Positions 42,839-53,450 are shown, counted from the stretch's first letter. The stretch: 64,000 nt of DNA from Norana najaformis (GCA_964023275.1 OZ029927.1:15897452-15961451), one strand, 5' to 3'. Notes: a model not told the origin generated them from the letters alone. A program made the numbers and translations.

Positions 42839-43009
42839 GGCCGAGAAGCCGCCTTCCACTGTTTGTGATGCTCCGTTTTCTTTGTCGTACTGTTATCTTT
42901 ATCCGTATATGAGCTGTAGGCGAAAAGGGAACCTACCATCCGACTTCTTTTCCCCATTTAAAATTCATTTCCTCATCAATTTCGCTCACAGTTCCACCTT
43001 TTGTTACTA
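42441..43009. other. non-coding stretch with a CAG run
   Basis: A run of about ten CAG units lies at 42808-42837. The - strand is open over 42601-42957, where the CAG run reads as poly-Leu. No domain is recognised and no gene is claimed. Confidence 0.35.
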
Positions 43010-43190
43010 CAATCACAGTAGCCGATTGGTTAGAGCGCTCGGCTTGTAATGCGGAGAGTACGGGTTCGAGCTTTCTCTGAGACGGTTACTGTGTAGGGAT
43101 CTTGAGCGAGTCCTTCACTTACAATTGCTCAGCGCCAACGACTGATGCTTAGTCCTTAGATAGTGGCGCTTAATAAATGCAGAAATATTA
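43010..43190 (+). mobile_element. tRNA-derived SINE, family D (tRNA-Thr-like head)
   Basis: AGCCGATTGGTTAGAGCGC, CTCGGCTTGTAATGCGGAG and ACGGGTTCGAGC form the tRNA-like head. The body and the GTGGCGCTTAATAAATGCAG tail match 19040-19215. The A box here is closer to the tRNA consensus than in the first copy. Confidence 0.82.
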
Positions 43191-43374
43191 ATATTAATCC
43201 CACTGAGGACACATTTCTTCTTATAAAATTTGCCTCTGCCAAGATGTGTTTCTTCACTGGGTTAGACGCCTTCCACTGAAGAAATATTTAACCATAGATT
43301 TCCATTGATATATTTTGCTTCCACTGCTGCATGCCAACACAAATCTTCCAGAAAGTAAATACAACAACAGCAGC

Positions 43375-43450
43375 AGCAACAACAACAACTACTACTACTA
43401 CTACTAATAATAATAATAATCATCATCATCATCACCGTCGTCGTCGTCAT
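43375..43450. repeat. CAA/CTA/ATC/GTC trinucleotide tract
   Basis: Successive AAC, ACT, AAT, ATC and GTC runs within about 75 bp. Confidence 0.9.
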
Positions 43451-43574
43451 CTTGAAACCATGATTCACCAAAGATATGGCATTTGTTCCAGATAGTCTAG
43501 GTGGCTGTCCTGCAAGGAAACACCATCTGCTTTACCGGGACCTTAGCTTAATGCACGGAGTTCCCTTGAGATGG

Positions 43575-43890
43575 CGCTCCAGACAAAGCTTTTATCGTCT
43601 GCTCAGACTAAGCACTTTACTTTGTTCTGCCCCGGCTGTATGAAACGAAATCCCAGAAGACTTCCAAAAGCTCCTCCTCATTCGCCGTCTGCCACTGTCC
43701 GTGAGCTCTTCCCACCTCTTGCCCTTTCGCGTGGAGATGTTGCAGAACTCAAAATGGAATGCATTTCCAAAAATTAAATCCATGTATCAAAACACGTAAT
43801 AGATAACCTCTAAGAGTCTCTCCAAAGCGCTATCCAACCGACTAAAACAAGTGCGTTTGAAAACCGAACTCCTTAAACAGCTTTAACACA
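43575..43890. mobile_element. LINE remnants: C-terminal part (+) and tail (-)
   Basis: 43600-43740 (+) reads FVLPRLYETKSQKTSKSSSS, a decayed form of the FxxxxPxLWNxLPxxLRxAxS stretch near the end of L2/CR1-like proteins. 43795-43890 on the - strand matches the LINE tail at 3203-3350. The two belong to separate insertions. Confidence 0.5.
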
Positions 43891-44063
43891 ATTCTCTTTT
43901 CTCGTTGTCCTGTCATATCATCCACCGCATTAATAAACTCTTCCGCAAAGCACATCACGTGTTCGCTTGCCCTGACCTTTTTCATTGTTGACCATGACAT
44001 TGAAACTGACCCAGAAATCTCCTTCTTGCGGATTTCATTGGACTAAGCGCTGGGGAATAAACT
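43891..44063. other. short non-coding stretch
   Basis: Nothing recognised. Confidence 0.3.
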
Positions 44064-44226
44064 CGATTTCTTGACGCAGATTTTGTTTCTGCGGCGCCGA
44101 GCAACTACATTACATCATATCTCTTCACCTGGAATCCATCGCTTTTGTCTGATGTTGCTTTCTTCTCGTCATTAAAAAAATTGGAAATTGTTCACATTTT
44201 TCTACAGCAACCGTATGGGCTCGACC
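44064..44226. repeat. 163-bp segment duplicated at 48398-48560
   Basis: By eye the two segments align over 163 bases without gaps and with three substitutions. The right-hand 40 bases belong to family A (3' end, - strand). The rest is the sequence beyond the SINE tail. Confidence 0.9.
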
Positions 44227-44395
44227 CTATCGGGTGAGATCCTTCACCACCGGTACACGCCATTTAAGGTCCCCGTGCACGGACCGAGGTAGCCCGAGAT
44301 TCAAATCTCTGAAATAAGCCACGATTGGGACCCGAACGGGGAATCCTCACCGCACAGAGGCTTCCTTGGCGTGCGCGCTTACCGATATAGCTACC
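44185..44395 (-). mobile_element. family A SINE with clear A and B boxes
   Basis: The best example of the tRNA-like head. On the - strand it reads TAGCTATATCGGTAAGCGCG (A box), GCCTCTGTGCGGTGAGGAT and CCCGTTCGGGTCCC (B box). The body CGTGGCTTATTTCAGAGATT, TGAATCTCGGGCTACCTCGG and TAAATGGCGTG follows. It lacks the ACCCATTCAAACGGG part and resumes at GGTGGTGAAGGATCTCACCC. Confidence 0.85.
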
Positions 44396-44985
44396 TAGGC
44401 CTTACCCACCCCTCCCCGGCTTCCTCTTCTCGTCATCCTTCTTTTCTTCAGACATTCCTCCTCAACCTTTTCTTATCGTTCCTACTCGTCTTTAACTCCC
44501 TACTTTCGAGGGCGGCTTCCACAGCGAGATTAAAGCAACAGAAAACAGCAAAGAAAACACGACCTCATATGTCTTGCATCGAGTTGCGCGGAGTTTACGA
44601 AATCCGAGCGGGGCTTCTACGGCAGACGGTCGGACTTTCGGTGGAAAAACGACGGAAGCATTTGCATGTAAACGCGGTACATTTTCCGAATCGTAGAACC
44701 GTTTATTAATAAACATCGCTTTTGGATTTGTTCAACAGTGACGGACTCGTCGAAAAGCACAGCTCCGCAGATAAAGTGGGTTTTTTAAAAACAAAACTGC
44801 CTACGTTGTTCCGGCATATAGTCGTCGTATATATACATTTTACAATATTTGCACTTAGACCAGTGATCTGCACCGCATGGCCTACGTTTCGGCTTTTCTG
44901 TGTATACTTTGGTGGAATGAAAGCAATATCATAGGTGCATTAAGGACACCCTATCATTTGCACTTTGTCCATAGAAAACAACTCT
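44396..44985. other. non-coding stretch
   Basis: Open frames on both strands across 44371-44716 have no recognisable domain, and part lies inside the SINE. No gene is claimed. Confidence 0.35.
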
Positions 44986-45195
44986 TATAGTCTGTCTGTC
45001 TGCCTGTCTGTCTGCCTATCTGTTTGTCTGTCTGTCTGCCTGGCTGTCTGCTTGTCTATCTGTCTCCTGTCTGTCTGTCTATTTGTCTGCATGTCTGTCT
45101 TGTCTGTCTGTCTGTATGCCTGTCTACCTACCTGCTTGTCTGTCTGTCTGTCTGTCTGGCTGCCTGCTTGCTTATCTGTATGTCTGTGTGTTTAT
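44986..45195. repeat. CTGT/CTGC microsatellite
   Basis: CTGTCTGTCTGC units for about 200 bp with frequent single-base changes. Overlapping open frames are artefacts. Confidence 0.9.
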
Positions 45196-45539
45196 GAATC
45201 TTTGGCCATCTTTGGATTCTGTATTTGTTATACAGTAGTATTTCAACCATGAAAGGAGAGTATATAGTCTGCCTTGTAATTCGAGACCTTAACAAACAAA
45301 GCTGTTAGGAAGCAATTGAAACCTAAACAGGAAGACTTCAGGTGCCCATCAGGGCATTGACAACCACACCCTATTCACGCTCTAGTGGTGTCCAATATAC
45401 AAAATTCATATTGCGATATATAAATGTCCAGATACGTGTATACATGCATATATACATATATGCAGATACACTTTGTTTATGTTTCACTTATTTACTTTTA
45501 ATGTTTATGAAGCGCAGCTATTTGTTGCACACTGGATTG
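45196..45539. other. non-coding stretch
   Basis: A short ATACATGCATATATACATAT run lies at 45438-45470. Nothing else is recognised. Confidence 0.4.
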
Positions 45540-45810
45540 ACGATTGCTCTAAGTATTAATGCCAACGGTTCGTTGGTCAATAGCTTTGTCTTCCGACTAA
45601 TGTTGTGGGTTCGAGGCTGCAGAACGGACTCCGTGTAAAGACCCTGAACAAGTTGTTTGCATTTACTTGTTTCTGTCACCAAGCTGTCGAATTTGTTACA
45701 GGCATAAGGTGAGAAGTAAATGTCAAGTGCTGCGATGCACTGGCCTCCTGTCCAGGACTGGGTTTCGTTTATTGCCAGCTCAAGAGCCGAAGATACATAA
45801 CTACGTAATG
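45540..45810 (+). mobile_element. tRNA-derived SINE, family E (diverged)
   Basis: CGTTGGTCAATAGCTTTG and GTTGTGGGTTCGAGGC form the head. GACCCTGAACAAGTTGTTTG, AAGTAAATGTCAAGTGCTGC, GATGCACTGGCCTCCTGTCC and AGGACTGGGTTTCG match 24135-24425 in order. Confidence 0.7.
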
Positions 45811-45874
45811 CATACATACATACATACATATGAAAATCGCCATGCAAACCAAAAGGTCCAGTTCTGCAGGTTTT

Positions 45875-46213
45875 CCAGAGGACCAATTATCCTGGACAAG
45901 GACCAACCCACCAGACGGCTGTCTGGCTGCTGCGTCCATGGAAATTCGTCTGTTATCCGCCACGGCAGATGACGGGCTCATGTACCAGCAGCAGCAGCAG
46001 CAGTCACAGCAGCAGCAGCAGAAGCAGCAGCAGCAGAAGCAGCAGCAGCAGAAGCAGCAGCAGCAGAAGCAGCAGCAGCAGTCTGGCATCATATTGGAGT
46101 CCTACGGAGTCTGTGGATGGAGAAGAGAATTAGCCGCGGCTGCTGAGTCGTCGTCGACGGCTGGGACGACGAAAGAAGGAATAGATGGCTGTAACCAGAT
46201 CAGAGGAAATTAG
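45875..46213 (+). CDS. possible exon with a polyglutamine run, unrecognised
   Basis: The + strand is open from before 45830 to a TAG-type stop at 46211-46213. It has a non-repetitive lead (DGCLAAASMEIRLLSATADD region), then about 30 Gln with Lys at regular 5-residue steps (45988-46082), then a further non-repetitive stretch. GGTTTTCCAG at 45869-45878 could be an acceptor. It lies within proposed intron 1 of the protocadherin gene and could be an optional exon, an unrelated gene or a chance frame over a CAG microsatellite. The - strand reads poly-Cys and is not credible. Confidence 0.2.
   Translation, partial: PEDQLSWTRTNPPDGCLAAASMEIRLLSATADDGLMYQQQQQQSQQQQQKQQQQKQQQQKQQQQKQQQQSGIILESYGVCGWRRELAAAAESSSTAGTTKEGIDGCNQIRGN
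45988..46082. repeat. CAG microsatellite with a 15-bp higher-order unit
   Basis: CAGCAGCAGCAGAAG repeats about four times, so AAG interruptions occur every 15 bp. Confidence 0.95.
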
Positions 46214-46619
46214 CCATTACGAACAAACCAAACGAAAATAAGACGATTACAACGGTCCTCGATCGTCATCAGCCGCCGGTCCGCCAGGATATATATATAT
46301 ACACACATATATATATATTCATATATATATGTACACATAATGGCTCGTGTATGACAGCTTCTATATCTATCTGTCATATATAACGGATGCCGATTATGTA
46401 GCATATATCATGGAAGCAATGTTATGTATAGGTTTTATGTATATATGAATTATATGCGCTGAAATATCTCTGATTGCAGTAATATCAGAGGACCCGTCTG
46501 ACCAAAGACGAAGGACATGATGCCTGATGACGTCAGCGAGAATGAATGATGTGGATGTTGTTGCTGATGTTGTTGTTGATGATGTTGATGTTGAAATTAT
46601 GATGATGATGATTATGATG
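46214..46619. other. non-coding stretch with TATA and GATG runs
   Basis: ATATATAC runs at 46288-46332, TTGATGATG runs at 46555-46625. No gene is supported. Confidence 0.5.
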
Positions 46620-47105
46620 ATGATGTAATTGTAATTGTAATTGTAATTTGAGATTTATAAAGCGCCTCTTAGAGGATAAACTCAACAGAGGTGCTTCCGA
46701 TCCGAAAAAGTAAAATCACTGTTGAACAGTACAGTCTTCAGGCGCCTGCGGAACACTGAGAGGGGGAGAGAAAGGAGCTCAAGTCGCAATTCTCGAGGGA
46801 GACGATTCCAGCAAGTGGGACCAACGTAGGCAAAGCTTCTGGACTGGGCTGCAGCGGTCCGCATGCGAGGGACAAACAGGAGATCATGAGTGGCCGAGCG
46901 AAGGTTGCTACGGCCCGGCAACGAGGAGACCAAAGTGCAGAAGTCAATGAGGTAAAGGGGAGCAGAGCCAAGAACACAATTGCGCATGAAGGAGAGGATC
47001 TTAAAGTGGACACGCTGCTGGACGGGGAGCCAGTGAAGAGTGTCACGAATATAAGACGAGATGTGGCCCCTATGAGACGAGCAGCACAGTTGAGCACAGA
47101 TTGTA
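46620..47105 (-). mobile_element. L2/CR1-like LINE, C-terminal part and 3' end
   Basis: Two frames on the - strand together give the usual end of an L2/CR1-like reverse transcriptase protein. The first has LNCAARLI (about 47095-47070). After a frameshift the second reads RSFAYVGPTCWNRLPRELR, then FRRRLKTVLF, and stops near 46682. The 3' UTR has CTGTTGAGTTTATCCTCTAA, GAGGCGCTTTATAAATCTCA and an AATTACAATTAC tail. The same 3' end is found at 34388-34460. The copy is truncated and frameshifted. Confidence 0.85.
46682..47097 (-). pseudogene. LINE reverse transcriptase C-terminus, frameshifted
   Basis: The conserved LNCAARLI and WNRLPRELR motifs lie in different frames, so at least one frameshift occurs between about 46985 and 47060. 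No catalytic part (YxDD) is present. Confidence 0.8.
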
Positions 47106-47904
47106 GCTTAGCAGTGTTGGCGATTATGATGAAGATGATTAGCGTGGTTATAATGACGAAAGGGATATTCTCATTGTATCTCTCTCTTTCTCTTTCTCTC
47201 CTTCCCCTCTCCTTCTGTAATTGTCTCTGTTTTCTCTCCTTGCGTTTCTGTAATCATCATCGCCCAACCATCCATCCATCCATTTATCCATTCATCCATC
47301 CATCCAATCCATCCATCCAACCACCGATCATTCCACCCATCCATCCCTCCGTTCATCCACCGTTACACCCACTATTTCGGCGCCCGCCCTACATCCGACG
47401 GATGCGGATCCCCTTGGCCGATGATCGATCACCAGTGCGCATGCGCACTGTGGGCGGGGACCATAGATCTCGATTCCATTTGCAGCCGAATTGATGAATC
47501 GGCGAATCAACGGATTGATAGCCAGTGGTCGATGCCGGTTCACGCTCCATTGAGCGCCTTTGTCTTTTACAGTTCCAGTGCCAGAGTCGAATTATGGCCA
47601 GCGTCGCCAGGGTCGCCCAGATCGCCTCCGCTGGCCGCCAGATGGCGATTGGCTCTTGCCACGTGCTATGGATTGGCGAGAAGTGTGTATTTCTGAGGCC
47701 ATCGCATATTAATTGAGTTCGTCCCGTCGGAGGTTTAGCCAGTCAAATGTATGAAACGTCGCCGCTAAAACCGAGCCCCGTTGACCTGACCGGAAGTAAT
47801 CTGGCCCAGAGAGCAAAGGTCAACTTACCAGGCAGCCAGGCAAATACAATCGTCGTTGACCCTCGTCGACTTCCTGTTAAACAGACGATTCCCACGCGAC
47901 GGAT
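47106..47904. other. non-coding stretch with a CCAT array
   Basis: 47183-47215 is TCTCTTTC-rich. 47262-47365 is a CATCCATC/CCAT array. 47390-47880 has ordinary composition with short open frames lacking any recognised domain. Confidence 0.45.
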
Positions 47905-48385
47905 ATATATATATATATATATACAGAAGCAAGGACCACACATACATATAGATATACACCAATGTATAATATACACATGTGTATATAATTCTTATATATT
48001 TATATATATTGTATATGCATATATATACATATACAATATATATATATGTATATATACAAATACAATATATATGTATATATACATAAACAATATATATGTG
48101 TATATATACAATATACAATATTTATATATACATATACAATATGTATGTATATATACATATACAATATATACATATTTACGAATTATAAACACATGTGTAT
48201 ATTATACATTGGTGTATATGTATGTATGTATGTGTGGTCTGTGTATTTTTGCTCTCTCTGTGTCTCTGTCTCTGTCTGTCTGTCTGTCTCTTTCTCTTTC
48301 CCTCTCTGTCTGTCTCTCAATCTCTGTCTGTCTGTCTGCCTGTCTGCCTGTCTGCCTGCCTGTCTGTCTGTCTGTGTGTTTGCTG
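47905..48385. repeat. TATA/ATAC then CTGT microsatellites
   Basis: ATATAT and ATACATATACAATATAT units span 47908-48235 with a loose 20-24 bp period. CTGTCTGT and TCTCTTTC units span 48255-48380. The 213-codon open frame across both is an artefact. Confidence 0.9.
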
Positions 48386-48397
48386 TAGGAGTCACAG

Positions 48398-48560
48398 CGA
48401 TTTCTTGACGCAGATTTTGTTTCTGCGGCGCCGAGCAACTACATTACATCATATCTCTTCACATGGAATCCATCGCTTTTGTCTGATGTTGCTTTCTTCT
48501 CGTCATTAAAAAAATTGGAAATTGTTCACATTTTTCTACGGCAACCGTATGGACTCGACC
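48398..48560. repeat. 163-bp segment duplicated from 44064-44226
   Basis: About 98% identical to 44064-44226. It keeps only the last 40 bases of the neighbouring family A SINE, so this copy breaks off inside the SINE. Confidence 0.9.
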
Positions 48561-48875
48561 AGGTCGTTTAAAGTATTCCTACCCGAGGCATTCACTCCAT
48601 AATCGCGTTGGTTAATATCAATGGTCTGCCATAATTTGAACGAGTACACAAATAATGGTACGGATTATAGGCGATACGGGTTTGAAGGGGCTGGGTGGTG
48701 GCGCCCGTATCTGATGGCGGTTCAAATAGGCAGGCATTCCACGGGGCTCGTTAGTTCAAAGAAAATCAATCAGGTTTGACGTACGACCGCATTTTAGAGC
48801 AGTCAACTAAAATGACTGACCCTAAATTAGCTTCATTGATTCTTCGCCTCTCTCTCTTTCCCTGTTATTCGTCTC
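48561..48875. other. non-coding stretch
   Basis: Nothing recognised. Confidence 0.4.
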
Positions 48876-49195
48876 ATCTATGTATGTCTGTGTGTCTGTG
48901 TGTATGTATGTTTATGTGTGTGTGTGTGTCTGTCTGTCTGTCCCTGACTGTTCGTCTGTTTATCTTTTCTGTTGCGAAGTGAATCAGGAAGGCTGTTGCC
49001 GTCTGTATGTCAGTCTGTCTGTTTGTCTTTCTATCTCTCTTCATCTGTTTGTGTCTGTCTATGTAGATTGTCTGTGTTTATCCGTGTGTGTCTGTCTGTA
49101 TATACGTCTTATCTGCCCTTGTATGTCTGTGTCAGTCTTCGTCTGTCTGGTTCTGTCTTCGTCTGTCTGTGTCTCCTTGTGTACCTGTGTTGAAG
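48876..49195. repeat. TGTC/TGTG-rich imperfect microsatellite
   Basis: Imperfect CTGTCTGT, GTGTGTCT and TATGT words interrupted by ordinary sequence. The Cys/Val/Ser-rich open frames are artefacts. Confidence 0.8.
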
Positions 49196-49364
49196 ATAAC
49201 ATCGTTTCGGCGCTGGTAAACAAGACTTAACATCCTTCTGCGGCTGTCGCTCGATTGCATGCAGTGTATACATCGTTAGTCGGAGCTGGTCATCCCTCTT
49301 GCACTGTGGTGATCACGCCAGGTGACTGTCCAGTTCGCTTCCGATTAGCATCATATTCTCCTTC

Positions 49365-49785
49365 GCATCATCATCATCACCACCACTGCCACCAACAACA
49401 ACAACAACAACACCGTCATCACCAACATCATCATCATCATCACCACCACCACCACCACCCAACACCACCACCACCGTCATCACCAACATCATCATCATCA
49501 CCACCACCACCACCCAACACCACCACCACCGTCATCACCAACATCGTCATCATCATCATCATCATCACCACCACCTATCACCACCACCACAACCACCACC
49601 ACCACAACCACCTTCGTCACCACCCCATCACTACCACCTCACCACCACCACCATCGTCACCGCCACCACCACCATCACCACACCACCACCACCACAACCG
49701 CCACCATCATCAGCACCGCCGCTGCCACCACCACCACCACCATCACCACCACCACTACCACTACCACCACCACCACCACTAGCGG
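49365..49785. repeat. CAC/CAT trinucleotide array with a 60-70 bp duplication
   Basis: CACCACCAC, CATCAT and CAACAA units for about 420 bp. The block ACACCACCACCACCGTCATC plus ACCAACATCATCATCATCAC occurs at least twice (near 49460 and 49518). Long His/Pro/Thr open frames are artefacts. The G-rich strand (GGTGGT) could form two-layer G-quadruplexes. Confidence 0.95.
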
Positions 49786-50165
49786 CGACATCAGGCGATG
49801 AAGACGAATGGTTGTGCAGTGAACGTAAGACTTCATTTAGCGCAAGCGTCTTCTTAAATCCACAGACGAGATCATGGCTAAGATCACGACAGGGGTAATG
49901 ATCATCATCGTGCATGTTCATGAGATCTTGATCATATGGCGCCTGGGCCAAGCCCGACATGCGCTTGCTTCGTAAGAGTCTCTAAAGCCCCCTTGAAACG
50001 ACGTCTCTATTGAGCTGCGCTATATAAATTGTCTCATTTACGTTAAATTGCATTGCAATATACCACACGTTACAATATATTAAATTACATTATACAGTTG
50101 GTTGTTTATAGGAGCTGGTGGGTTTCGTGGTATTTACGGACGCTATCCTCGGTTTCTCTGCCTCC
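49786..50165. other. non-coding stretch
   Basis: No gene recognised. GAGCTGCGCTATATAAATTG at 50013-50032 is a LINE-type tail on the + strand, followed by TTACGTTAAATTGCATTGCA. Confidence 0.45.
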
Positions 50166-50805
50166 CACTCTTTCTCCGTCTCAGTTTGTCTGTCACTTGC
50201 CCTGTTCTTCTCTCTTCCTTTTCATCTTCCGCCTCTTCCTCCTTTTAATCGGCCTCCTCCGCTTCCTCTTCTTCCTCCTCTTCCTATTTCTCCTCCTCTT
50301 TTTCCTCTCCTTCCTCTTCATTCTCTTCTTATTTCTCCCCCTCTTCCTCCTCTTTCTCATTTTCCACTTTACTTCTTCCTCCTCTACCTGCTCTTCCTCT
50401 TCCTCCTCTTTTTTTCTCTTCCTCCTCTTCCTTCTCTGCTTCCTCTCCTTCCTCTTCATCCTCTTCTTATTCCTCCCCCTCTTCCTTCTCTTTCTCCTCT
50501 TCCACTTTACTTCTTCTTCCTCTACCTCCTCTTCCTCTTCCTCCTCCTTTTCTTCCTCTTCCCCCTCTTCCTCCTCTTCTTCCTCTCCTTCCTCTTCATC
50601 CTCTTCTTATTCCTCCCCCTCTTCCTCCTCTTTCTCCTCTTCTACTCTACTTCTTCCTCCTCTACCTCCGCTTCCTATTCCTCCTCCTCTTCCTCCTCTC
50701 CTCCCTCTTCCTCCTCTCCTTCCTCTCCCTCCTCTTCCTTTACCTCATTCCCTCCCATCTCTTCCTCATTTTCCTCTTCCTCCTCGTCGGCTTCCTGCTC
50801 CTAAT
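50166..50805. repeat. TTCCTC pyrimidine array, about 640 bp
   Basis: CTTCCTCCTC units with a higher-order repeat of about 150-170 bp (TTCTTATTCCTCCCCCTCTT recurs near 50330, 50464 and 50605). The + strand is almost pure pyrimidine, so triplex (H-DNA) structure is possible. The open frames of 262 and 228 codons are artefacts. Confidence 0.95.
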
Positions 50806-51180
50806 TACCTAACCGAAGAGGACCACGTAGGTCCCACATGACTCTGATCTGGCGGAATTAATCATGAGACGGTTTCGTGTCCAACGTCAATTAAGTCGCT
50901 CAATTGAACGCAGTCGCCTCATCCCTCGGGGTCTTCCATTAACAGCAGTCGACGGACGGCGCTGCTGCGTTGCGCTCTAACCAAAATTCGCATTTTTTTC
51001 TATTATCCTACACTCAAATAATTACACAGCGCCGGCTCGATCATGAAAAATCACGCTTTTTGCAATTTACAGTTTCAAATTATCCCAACCAGAATCGGAT
51101 TTTGTCGCCTCGATTTCGTACTGCAGAACAACGCCCTTTCTCGCCCTCGGCCGTACTACGGCGCTTCATAAATCGTCTTA
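50806..51180. other. non-coding stretch
   Basis: Ordinary composition, no supported gene. Confidence 0.4.
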
Positions 51181-51182
51181 TT

Positions 51183-51184
51183 TT

Positions 51185-51244
<60 letters not shown>

Positions 51245-51523
51245 CACTACTACCACTTCTACTACTACTACTACTATTAGTTTTATTCTTACCATAATAA
51301 TAATAATAATAATTATTATTATTATTAGTATTATTATGACTATAACAGTAATAATAATAATAATAATAATAATTATTATTATTATTATTATAGTAATGGT
51401 AATAATAATAATAATAATAATTATTATTATTATTATTATTATTATCATTATTGTTATTATTATTATTAATACCATTACTATAATAATAACAAATTGTATT
51501 ATTATTATTACTACTACTACTAC

Positions 51524-51598
<75 letters not shown>

Positions 51599-51605
51599 TA
51601 ATCAA
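51183..51605. repeat. TAC and ATA/ATT trinucleotide array
   Basis: A TAC run (51187-51280), then alternating ATA and ATT runs to 51600. Because ATA and ATT are complementary in register, the array contains several long self-complementary stretches. Confidence 0.95.
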
Positions 51606-51955
51606 ACAGCTTTCGGTGCTTCATAGAGCGAAAAATTGGAGACAAGGGCATATTTCATACTGAATCACATAGAGTGGAAACAGAATTATTTGGCGACTAC
51701 GATGAGTAATAGCCGTGTCTTCGTTGCAGCCAAGTGAGGGTCGTTGACCCTTGACCCGCGGACGGCCGCCGCAATGCGCATGCGCAATATGGCCGGATGC
51801 GGAAGTGGATCGGACACGAGATTAGTGAAGGAAAAAACGCGAGTCGGACGAAGTAGGTGACGCCATTTCTAAGAATTTCCGTTCAGATACCGGAAGTAGA
51901 TTACGAGCCAATATTCCTCGCTCCGTCTCTGGCGCGCCTCTGGATGCAACCCATG
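51606..51955. other. non-coding stretch
   Basis: 51720-51860 is CpG-richer (GACCCGCGGACGGCCGCCGC). No gene is supported. Confidence 0.4.
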
Positions 51956-52600
51956 AATGGAAAGACGGAGGGATGGGATGGACTAAATGAGGGATGGACG
52001 GAATGAAGGTGGGATGGACGGACTGAAGGAGGGATGGAAGGACTGGAGGAGGGATGGACGGACTGAGGGAGCGATGGAAGAACTGGAGGAGGGATGGACG
52101 GACTGAAGGAGGGATGGAAGGACTGGAGGAGGGATGGACGGACTGAGGGAGCGATGGAAGAACTGGAGGAGGGATGGAAGGACTGGAGGAGGGATGGAAG
52201 AACTGAAGGAGGGATGGACGGACTGAAAGAGGGATGGAAGGACTGTAGGAGGGATGGAAGGACTGTAGGAGGGATGGACGGACTAAAGGAGATACGGAAG
52301 GAGTGAAGGACGGATGGAAGGACGGACGGACGGACGGAATGACTGTAAAACGAATGAGGGATGGAGTTACCGAGGAAGGGATGGAACAATGGTAGGATGT
52401 AGGGATTGATGGATTGATGGAGTAAAGAGAGAGAGAGAGAGAGATACGGACGGACGGACGAATGGGGGATTGAGGAACGGACTGAGAGACGGAAGGACGG
52501 ATGGACGGATGGACGAAGGGATCAAGGGAAGGACGGACGTAGGAACGAAGGAACGGAGTGATGGAAAGACGGAAGGACAGACAGACAGATAGGTAGACTG
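51956..52600. repeat. 20-bp GGAGGGATGGACGGACTGAA minisatellite and GGAC array
   Basis: About 18 units of 20 bp (GGAGGGATGGACGGACTGAA and AAGGACTGGA/AAGAACTGGA variants) span 51965-52320. Looser GGAC/GGAT words follow to 52600, including a GAGA run at 52427-52443. Variants are interleaved, giving higher-order periods of 40-100 bp. Open frames are artefacts. Confidence 0.93.
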
Positions 52601-52815
52601 GCGAACAGATCGATAGATGGAGTAACGAAGTGATGGAGGAAGGAGACGCCTGAGGGACGGGAGAAGCGGAAAGAGAGCGAGGTACAAGGAGTGGGATGAG
52701 GGTGAGGTAGGAGAGGAGTGGAAGCAGGACAGATTATGGAGGCAATCAATCGAAATAAACGGCCATTAGAGAAGTCTGCATTGAATGAGATGATGACCCT
52801 TTCACTTCTCATCAA
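52601..52815. other. short non-coding stretch
   Basis: Purine-rich at 52630-52730; nothing else recognised. Confidence 0.4.
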
Positions 52816-52816
52816 G

Positions 52817-53052
52817 TCCAGTCCGTCCGTCCGTCCGTCCGTCCGTCCGTCCGTCCGTCCGTCCGTCCGTCCGTCAGTCCGTCCGTCCGTCCGTCCGTCC
52901 GTCAGTCCGTCCGTCCGTCCGTCCGTCCGTCCGTCCGTCCGTCCGTCAGTCCGTCCGTCCGTCCATCCGTCCGTCCGTCCGTCCGTCCGTCCGTCAGTCA
53001 GTCCGTCAGTCCGTCAGTCCGTCCGTCAGTCCGTCCGTCCGTCCGTCCGTCT
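52817..53052. repeat. GTCC tetranucleotide array, about 235 bp
   Basis: About 58 GTCC/GTCA units, the GTCA variants occurring singly and, near the right end, in clusters. The Pro/Ser/Val/Arg open frame is an artefact. Confidence 0.97.
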
Positions 53053-53171
53053 GCAATTTCCTATGGCGGTCGAAATTTATAGACACGAGTCGCCCCCTAT
53101 CCATCTGATCTCCTACTCACTTGCTTCCTATTACATCAACTCTCTGCTTCAGCCACTGTGGGTGACTGATT

Positions 53172-53450
53172 CCGCCGTAATCGTAATCGTAATCATCGTA
53201 ATCATCGTAGCTCTTCGTAATCGTAAACTCGAGATTTATACAGAGCCTAACGAAATTTAATTCCTGGGAACCAGCTTATTCACAGGCGCTCAGTCAAAAC
53301 AAAATCTATAGACAGGAAGGGTTCGGTTCCAGATCAAGATCCAAGAGTCAGGCAGGAAGACAGTCAGACGGCTGTGGTGGATGGTGTTTGGAAGTGAACC
53401 GGAAAGTGAGATAAGGGGAAGAGGAAGAATCAGGATAGGATTTGTGGAAG
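53172..53450 (-). mobile_element. interspersed element, family C
   Basis: On the - strand it runs from a CAAACACCATCCACCACAGC start region through CTTGATCTGGAACCGAACCC, TGACTGAGCGCCTGTGAATA and AGCTGGTTCCCAGG to AAATCTCGAGTTTACGATTA. It ends in an extended TTACGATTACGATTACG tail (53178-53225). Confidence 0.75.

Noticed and set aside
42601-42957. A - strand gene with a poly-Leu segment
   Set aside because: The poly-Leu comes from a CAG microsatellite read in reverse. The flanks show no family, and no splice or polyadenylation context supports it.
49255-49782. 175-codon His/Pro/Thr-rich frame as a metal-binding protein
   Set aside because: It is a translation of a CAC/CAT array; the short non-repeat lead has no recognised domain.
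50053-50841. 262- and 228-codon + strand frames rich in Leu, Phe, Ser and Pro
   Set aside because: They are translations of a TTCCTC pyrimidine array. No domain or codon structure is visible.
50970-51626. 218-codon frame of poly-Thr and poly-Ile, and the - strand poly-Asn/Ser frames
   Set aside because: They are trinucleotide microsatellite translations.
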